Both the position numbers and the translations under genes were made by a program. The notes under the pieces were generated by a model. That model did not search any database. It worked only from the letters and a program-made list of their open reading frames with translations, and was not told the DNA's origin. Below are positions 58,758-64,000 of a stretch of 64,000 nt of DNA, in pieces; the stretch's first letter is position 1; each line of letters opens with the position of its first letter. Source of the stretch: Trichosphaerium sp. ATCC 40318. Taxonomy: Eukaryota; Discosea; Flabellinia; Trichosidae. The stretch is from NCBI GenBank assembly GCA_038496445.1, contig JALMLS010000321.1, forward strand, positions 124,001 through 188,000. The letters are read 5' to 3'.

Positions 58758-59972
58758 ATGAGGGCTCTACGATCTATTCAAGTACAAGCACAAACCCACA
58801 AACGCGTAGCACCAACCCGCAAGGCCGTTGCTCGCTACCATGTATCCGTGCGATCTAACGCAGTTACAGCTACTGTAGACAAGCTTTTTGGTGAGCACAC
58901 AAGCATTGCTTTATAAACTAAAAACCACCAACTCATTATATTTTGCTTATCTCACACTATTAGACACAAGAACCCACTACTTCCGTATCCCATACAACTG
59001 TACCGCTGAATACTGGGATAAAGAAGATATGCGAAAAGGGTAAACACTTCATTGATGCTGTACTCTAATGCTATTACAGATACGAAGTAGTTTTCCAAAA
59101 TCCAAGTGCCGGCGCTTTCGCACTCAGCTACAACCGCGCTGTTCACGACCCTGCGTCCACACTCGTAAAGAGCACAACTGAGCTCCTCAAGGCCGACATC
59201 AATGAGTCAGTTGTACAAACTTTCATGGCAGGCGACTTTAGACTCCTGTGAGTACTATTTCTACGTCTATGCGTTACTGCGCTTTTTTTACAAGTAAACC
59301 TCAACGTACTTACATTTTCAATAGAGACTTCGTCAAAACAGCACGTTCAGCTGATGGTGGATACATCTTTAGAGAGTTCGAGGATAAAATCGCCGCTGTA
59401 CGCCATAAACACAGCTAACACGCTCAATTTCATTATTAACTGTCAATTGCAGATTGATAAAATCGCCAACGAGGCAAAGGACGCTGACAACAAAGAGGTA
59501 AGAAGTTTTTCCACGCGTTTAGCTTTCATGAAAAAAAAATCGACAAACGCCTCCTACGGAATACCAACCCATTTCTGACATCCGGATATTAGCGCATCCA
59601 AGAGCTTGCTTCTGATCCATCGATCCCATCAGAGTTCAGCGCCATCTACTCCCGAAGCTCACCAGCAATTCAAAAATATGAAAATGAGGACGAATTCACT
59701 ACTCCAATTTCCAAGTGCAACAGACCTTACAATGGCAAGTTCAGATTTCCTATGACCTTTGAGGAATATGATCAAGTTCTCCAACGCCAAGCTGCTGCCA
59801 AGTACGCCTTTAATCACATTTCGTCATTGAAAACTGACAAAGAATATTTTTTTGCCTTTTTTTTTCTTTTTCTTTTTTTTTCGTAAAAACAATTTGGCTT
59901 ATTGTTGTTACTAGGCTCGAAGACGCACGTAAAACGCTCTCTGGACTAAAGGCATCATTTACCGAGGATTAA
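58758..59972 (+). CDS. Orphan protein with mitochondrial-type N-terminus
   Basis: Starts MRALRSIQVQAQTHKRVAPT (58758), an Arg/Lys-rich, acid-free amphipathic N-terminus typical of mitochondrial targeting. Splice-consistent exons follow: YFRIPYNCTAEYWDKEDMRK, YEVVFQNPSAGAFALSYNRA, DINESVVQTFMAGDFRLL, FVKTARSADGGYIFREFEDK, IDKIANEAKDADNKE, IQELASDPSIPSEFSAIYSR, CNRPYNGKFRFPMTFEEYDQ, ending KASFTED (TAA at 59970-59972). About 250 residues, soluble, helical in the C-terminal half. I do not recognise the family. A subunit or assembly factor of a respiratory or ATP synthase complex is possible but not shown. Confidence 0.6.
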
Positions 59973-60233
59973 GACATATATGTATCCCGTTTCTGGTAAT
60001 AATTGATATTCAAATGCATCTCTCGCTTTCTCCTTGTTTTACAACACACTTGAATAAAATTATCAATTGTGGATCATACAAGGCTTCTTTCTATTGCTGC
60101 TCTCAGGTTTAGTAACTCGCAGGTGCACTTAAGGGCTTATAGTGTCTGAAATAAGCCCCCAAGTATAGTTATGAGACTGACAGGCCAAGCCATTGCAGGT
60201 CGTTACTTAAATTATTTATTTGTACAAAGATGG
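59973..60233. other. Convergent intergenic region
   Basis: About 260 bp between two convergent stop codons. Nothing recognisable. Confidence 0.3.
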
Positions 60234-61510
60234 TTATGTTAATTTAGTCAAGTCCAGTTCGATTCCAATTGGACAATGATCGCTGCCAAGCACTCTGTCA
60301 TAAACTGTAGCTGTTTCTAGTGCTGGTACCATATTCTTTGAGAGAAGGCAATAGTCTAGGCGCCAACCCAAGTTGTGCTTTCTGTGTCTATTGCCTTTAC
60401 TATCCCAATATGTAAACCTAAAGCCATCATATTAATATCTAGTTTTTGATAGCCTGTGCATACTTATTCATAACGTCAGGGTATTTGACACGAAACGAAT
60501 CCACAAAACCTTCCTTCAACAGCTCTATAAAAAACTGTCAGAACAAAAGACACAGCACGTTGAGTAAGTCATACTTTGAAAAGCAGTCCTTTCTTCTAGT
60601 GTGACACTAGGTTGATTCTCAAAAGCAAATGATTGAGCCAAGTCAACATCCTTAAAGTAATAAGATGCTATGGATACGCCTAAATTCGTATAATACACGG
60701 ATACTTACAGTATGCGCAACGTTAAAATCACCACAAAGGATGAGGGGTTTATTAGCCAGCCGTTGCTTTTCACTGACAACGTATTCTCTGTACATAAGTC
60801 AATCAAAAGGTATTAAAAAAAGTGCGGACCTGAATGCTTCTTCCCACTGTATTCGGTATTCCATGCGCTGCTTTTTCGCTTGTATAACTGGTGCGTACAC
60901 TGTCACCAATCCAACTGGGCAACATTGAGGCGTGAGAATATATTACAAAGACGTACATTGAGGGTACTCTGCTGTTATAACACGACCCTCTTTGTCCAAC
61001 TCTTCATCACCTTCACGTGCAATTGAGAAAGTGTAAAAAAAAACTGTTACTGTCACTCACCAATGCCAAATTTAACACTGTCAGGCTTTAAACAGTCGTC
61101 CGTCAATAGAAGGACACCAGCGTGACTCTATTATTTTATTAATTAACCAGTGCAACAGGATGTACAGCTTCACCTTTCTCTGCGTGGAATGCACCCAATG
61201 CTTTGAAAATCTATCAAAACTCTCTGGCATCTTCACTCCAGCTTGACACTTCGTCTCTAACAAACACTATTTGCTGAGGTGTCAGAATTGGGGCGAACCT
61301 TGTATGCAGCATATTGATGGCTTGGTGTCAATCACGAACTCTGTATGGCATTATTCACAGTTTAATAAGCAGTTGTACCCTCAAATCCCTTTTTTAAGCA
61401 AGAACGCAATCCTACGCACTATTAACGCTACGAAAACATTGTAATGACTCGTGATTAGGTATTGACACACCATTTACATTCCATGATACCAAACGAAGCT
61501 TGTTAAGCAT
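60234..61510 (-). CDS. AP endonuclease of the ExoIII/APE1 family
   Basis: Cuts DNA 5' to abasic sites in base-excision repair. It starts MLNKLRLVSWNVNG (ATG 61510), the N-terminal strand with the Asn ligand. The next splice-consistent exons give VRRIAFLLKK and PSICCIQETKCQAGVKMPES, which restores the catalytic metal-binding Glu of the LQETK motif across an intron. Later: CPVGLVTVYAPVIQAKKQRM, LANKPLILCGDFNVAHTVD (DFN motif, about 60750), RFTYWDSKGNRHRKHNLGWR with LDY, and VLGSDHCPIGIEL (the SDH motif, about 60290). The stop is at 60234-60236. All catalytic motifs are present. It lacks the N-terminal redox/nuclear extension of animal APE1. About nine exons. Confidence 0.9.
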
Positions 61511-61659
61511 GGTGCTAGCGTGAAATACAATTGTACCCTCGAAATTACTCAATAGACCGAGATCAGCACTGGTTTTGAAAATGAGCGTTTTTAGACAATA
61601 CTTGACTTGCCGTTTGTAGAATTGATCATAGGCAATAAAGTGTACCATACACTATCAAC

Positions 61660-63063
61660 ATGGCTACAGCGTCGTTCGACATGGATCGCCAGCTTAACGA
61701 GCTTAAACTTGCAAGACAAGCCATTATCAAGGAGAATGAGGTATTACAGCATGAAATTAAGGTCTTGAACGAAGAGCAAACTCAATGGAACAGTATTTAC
61801 CAAAAAGCTGTTTCGGGCACCCCTGCATTTGATAAAATATCTGTTGATGACCTAAAATCGAAATGTGGGCAAAATGACCGTTTGCGTGACATTCATTTGG
61901 ACGCTTGTAAACAAATTGAGAAGGAGCTAGATGGCTACAGACTGGAATTGCAAAGCACAATGATGATTATAGCGTACATGATACAAGAGGTAAGTGAAAC
62001 AGCCGTAAACCTTTTAAATTAATGCACGAATAGACGGAGAGCATGGAACACGCGTATAATCGGACAAAAGAAAGCGAAGGAAGTTTATTAATTGCTTTTG
62101 AACTCCTATTCGAACAATTCCTCAAAGACCTTCAAAAGGTACGTATACGCTGTAGTCGCATTATGCATAAGTCTTTAAATTGTTTTGTGCTAAATTGGGG
62201 ATTTATCCCTTGTGGTAGAATGAGGAGATTGACATCAAGAAAGGAGCGCTCAAAATAAAGAGAAAGGACGATAAGACTAAAAAAGAGCGTAAAAAGAAAA
62301 AGAAGGCGAAAGTGGATCTCTTTGAAATATGTAGAAACGACTCCCTAGGAGACGTACGTCAATGCTCTCCCACGTGAAAGTACCATATTCTTACGGTGTG
62401 TATAGGAGTTTGAAGCTTATTGCAAAGACGTTTTGATTGTGGATAACAAGGACTTTAATAAGGTATTAATAAATCCCAGAAAAAAAAAGGATTTCGTTTG
62501 TGTTAAATATTTTTTTTTTGATGTTGTTCTTTTGTAGCGTATATTAGCACTGCGTCGTTTAGATGTATCTGATTTTAATCCTGTGGATCCTTCCAAGGGC
62601 GAGAAGGTCAGGCAGATCACACAAAATATCATATGTCGCATTTTAGCACGATCCAGTAATCATGAACTCGAAATGCCAACAAAGCAAAAAGAATTAGTAG
62701 ACTTTTTTGACATGGTACGCTACACTTGATATTTATTGTATAATTGCGTATATTAACTAACACACGTGCAGCACTTGCGTGTCCAACAAGCAAGGCCTAA
62801 AGCAAATTCAAGAGATTTACAACAAGTGCGTAAATGTTCCATTTTTTCAGGAGTAATTCTACCACGTCTGTATTTACAATATCTTTACTTTTTTGTGTGG
62901 TTTGGTTTTTTTTGTTTTTACAAATTACTTACAATACGAAAAATAGAGCGTTGAGTATGCATTGATGAGCGCATTCTTTGCTTATCGTACGCGCCATGCG
63001 AGTGTGGACGACCCGGAATCGGATGATGATTTAATAGTAATGGACCGCAAGTACACAGTGTGA
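61660..63063 (+). CDS. Coiled-coil orphan protein
   Basis: Starts MATASFDMDRQLNELKLARQ (61660) and ends MDRKYTV (TGA 63061-63063), with about eight exons. The first exon is a coiled coil (AIIKENEVLQHEIKVLNEEQ) and an alpha-helical stretch; then a Lys-rich linker (KDDKTKKERKKKKKAK), EFEAYCKDVLIVDNKDFNKR, and a helical C-terminal part (VRQITQNIICRILARSSNHE, SVEYALMSAFFAYRTRHASV). Not recognised. The layout (coiled coil, basic linker, short helical end) could suit a chromatin or kinetochore-type scaffold, but I cannot show it. Divergent with the AP endonuclease gene, 149 bp apart. Confidence 0.6.
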
Positions 63064-63154
63064 ACCAGCCGGTACCAGTAACAAAGAAATACGTCTTCAC
63101 GTCATTCCAAAAAAAAAAAGGAAGTACCGAGTTCGTCGCACGTTTTGTAAATAA

Positions 63155-64000
63155 TTAGATTGACAGCTTAAAATGACACATTAGATCCGCATAAGGCAGT
63201 TGTTTGCCCTGTTGTCGTAGCTTTAAAATGCGGTAGCCGGGGCGTATGCACGTAACCTATGATAACAAAAGCGGTTAATGTATTTTGTACAAAGATTTAA
63301 AATAAATCAAAAAATTTGTCAACGTACTGGTATAGCGGCGTAGCAAGACCGTGCACTTTTTAGTTTGGTTTCTACATCAATACGAATGAGTACAACTGCC
63401 AACTCTGGCGCCAAAAGTGAGCACTGAAAAGATTCATCCCATATAGGATCGAATTGGTTATTCCCTAAATGTCCTGTCAGTCAATTTGCTTGCAAACGTT
63501 TTTGTGCAGTTTGGAACAAAGAAAAAAAAGAACAATAAAAAGGCGAATGCGTACGAACAGCTCTAGTCTTAAAACTAGATTTATCTGCGTCAATTCCTTT
63601 GACCTTGATGTTAACGAAGGGGTTGTACTTTCGTTTTTTCTGAAATGACAGAGTCAACGACGAATTGCACAAAACCACGTGATCTAAAGATGCGTACGGT
63701 AATGAGACCAGGGAGATTTGATCCTTTGAAAGTAGCATCTGGTAAAGCTCTACAATGACATATGTTAGGTATACAGCTGATGAAGGTACATTCGAGTTTG
63801 GCGACCTACCTCGCGCTTATAACTGTTATTGTCAAGAGCAGCGTCCTCTTCCCTGTAATCCTTGGTACTAAAGGGTTGAAGTCGTAGGATGGATCCAGCA
63901 GGTACTTTGGCTACAATCACAAACAACTGTTAGAAAACCAGAGGGGTAGAGAGTGTTTGTGGTACCTTCAACAAATAGCCAGCACTGCCATTATCTCTAA
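63155..64000 (-). CDS. Phosphoinositide-specific phospholipase C, C-terminal part (partial)
   Basis: The 5' part lies beyond the right edge. Reading leftwards: DNGSAGYLLK (about 63970-64000), matching the end of the catalytic Y half (NGxCGYVLKP), then KVPAGSILRLQPFSTKDYRE, then the C2 domain: LPDATFKGSNLPGLITVRIF, NPFVNIKVKGIDADKSSFKT, QFDPIWDESFQCSLLAPELA (matches FNPVWDExFxFxVxxPELA), and the last exon CIRPGYRILKLRQQGKQLPY with ADLMCHFKLSI and a TAA at 63155-63157. PI-PLC splits PIP2 into IP3 and diacylglycerol at the membrane; the C2 domain binds Ca2+ and lipid. Confidence 0.8.

Noticed and set aside
1-64000. CRISPR arrays, insertion sequences, bacterial operons or phage genes
   Set aside because: None seen. 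Genes have spliceosomal introns and the tRNA has eukaryote-type A and B boxes.
1-64000. Reverse transcriptase, integrase or transposase genes
   Set aside because: I looked for YxDD, DDE and similar motifs in the frames and saw none that hold up.

Overview
This is a piece of a compact, intron-dense nuclear genome from a eukaryotic microbe. It is AT-rich. Exons run 50-600 bp and are separated by introns mostly of 40-100 bp, many starting GTACGT or GTAAG and ending in a T-rich tract plus AG. The genes are eukaryotic: topoisomerase III beta, condensin subunit D2, a CLU/CLUH-family protein, DPH6, AlkB, a PI-phospholipase C, a PAK-like kinase and F-box proteins. I could not place the organism from sequence alone. 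Some traits, such as A2M of bacterial type, a mini phytochelatin synthase and a YwqK/MORN repeat protein, point to a free-living protist rather than an animal, plant or yeast. Exon joins below come from reading splice signals by eye. CDS spans run from start to stop codon and include introns.

Layout. 0-11 kb, all minus strand: the first exon of one alpha-2-macroglobulin-like gene (most of it lies off the left edge), a relic of a glycosidase 3' end, a complete A2M-like gene with two N-terminal SPRY domains and a very basic bait region, then an intact secreted clan GH-A type glycosidase. The glycosidase tail plus the A2M gene form a tandem duplication. 11.7-14 kb: an F-box protein and two orphan proteins. 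14.2-25.3 kb, plus strand: a type II membrane glycosyltransferase-like protein, a type I surface protein with a Pro/Thr stalk, TOP3B with an RGG tail, and an AlkB-type dioxygenase. 25.5-31.3 kb, minus: a glutathione S-transferase, an F-box-like protein whose N-terminus copies the histone H3 tail, a PQQ-like beta-propeller protein and a small PLAC8 protein. 31.8-33.5 kb, plus: a MidA/NDUFAF7-type methyltransferase. 33.7-37.4 kb, minus: a kinase with a long helical N-terminus, sharing a 121-bp divergent promoter with DPH6 (37.6-40.2 kb). 40.7-41.4 kb: an intronless MORN/YwqK repeat protein. 41.7-47.3 kb: condensin D2. 47.6-47.95 kb: an inverted repeat holding one intact and one broken tRNA-Tyr. 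48.1-58.6 kb, minus: a SAM-domain protein, an RCC1-repeat protein, a CLU-family protein and a phytochelatin-synthase-like peptidase. 58.8-60 kb: an orphan with a mitochondrial-type N-terminus. 60.2-61.5 kb: an AP endonuclease. 61.7-63.1 kb: a coiled-coil orphan. 63.2 kb to the end: the C-terminus of a PI-PLC.

Most genes are housekeeping and unrelated in pathway. Two window-wide patterns stand out: a large excess of the palindrome CACGTG, often inside introns, and a preference for GTACG-type 5' splice sites. The most unusual proteins are the SPRY-A2M fusion and the H3-tail F-box protein.
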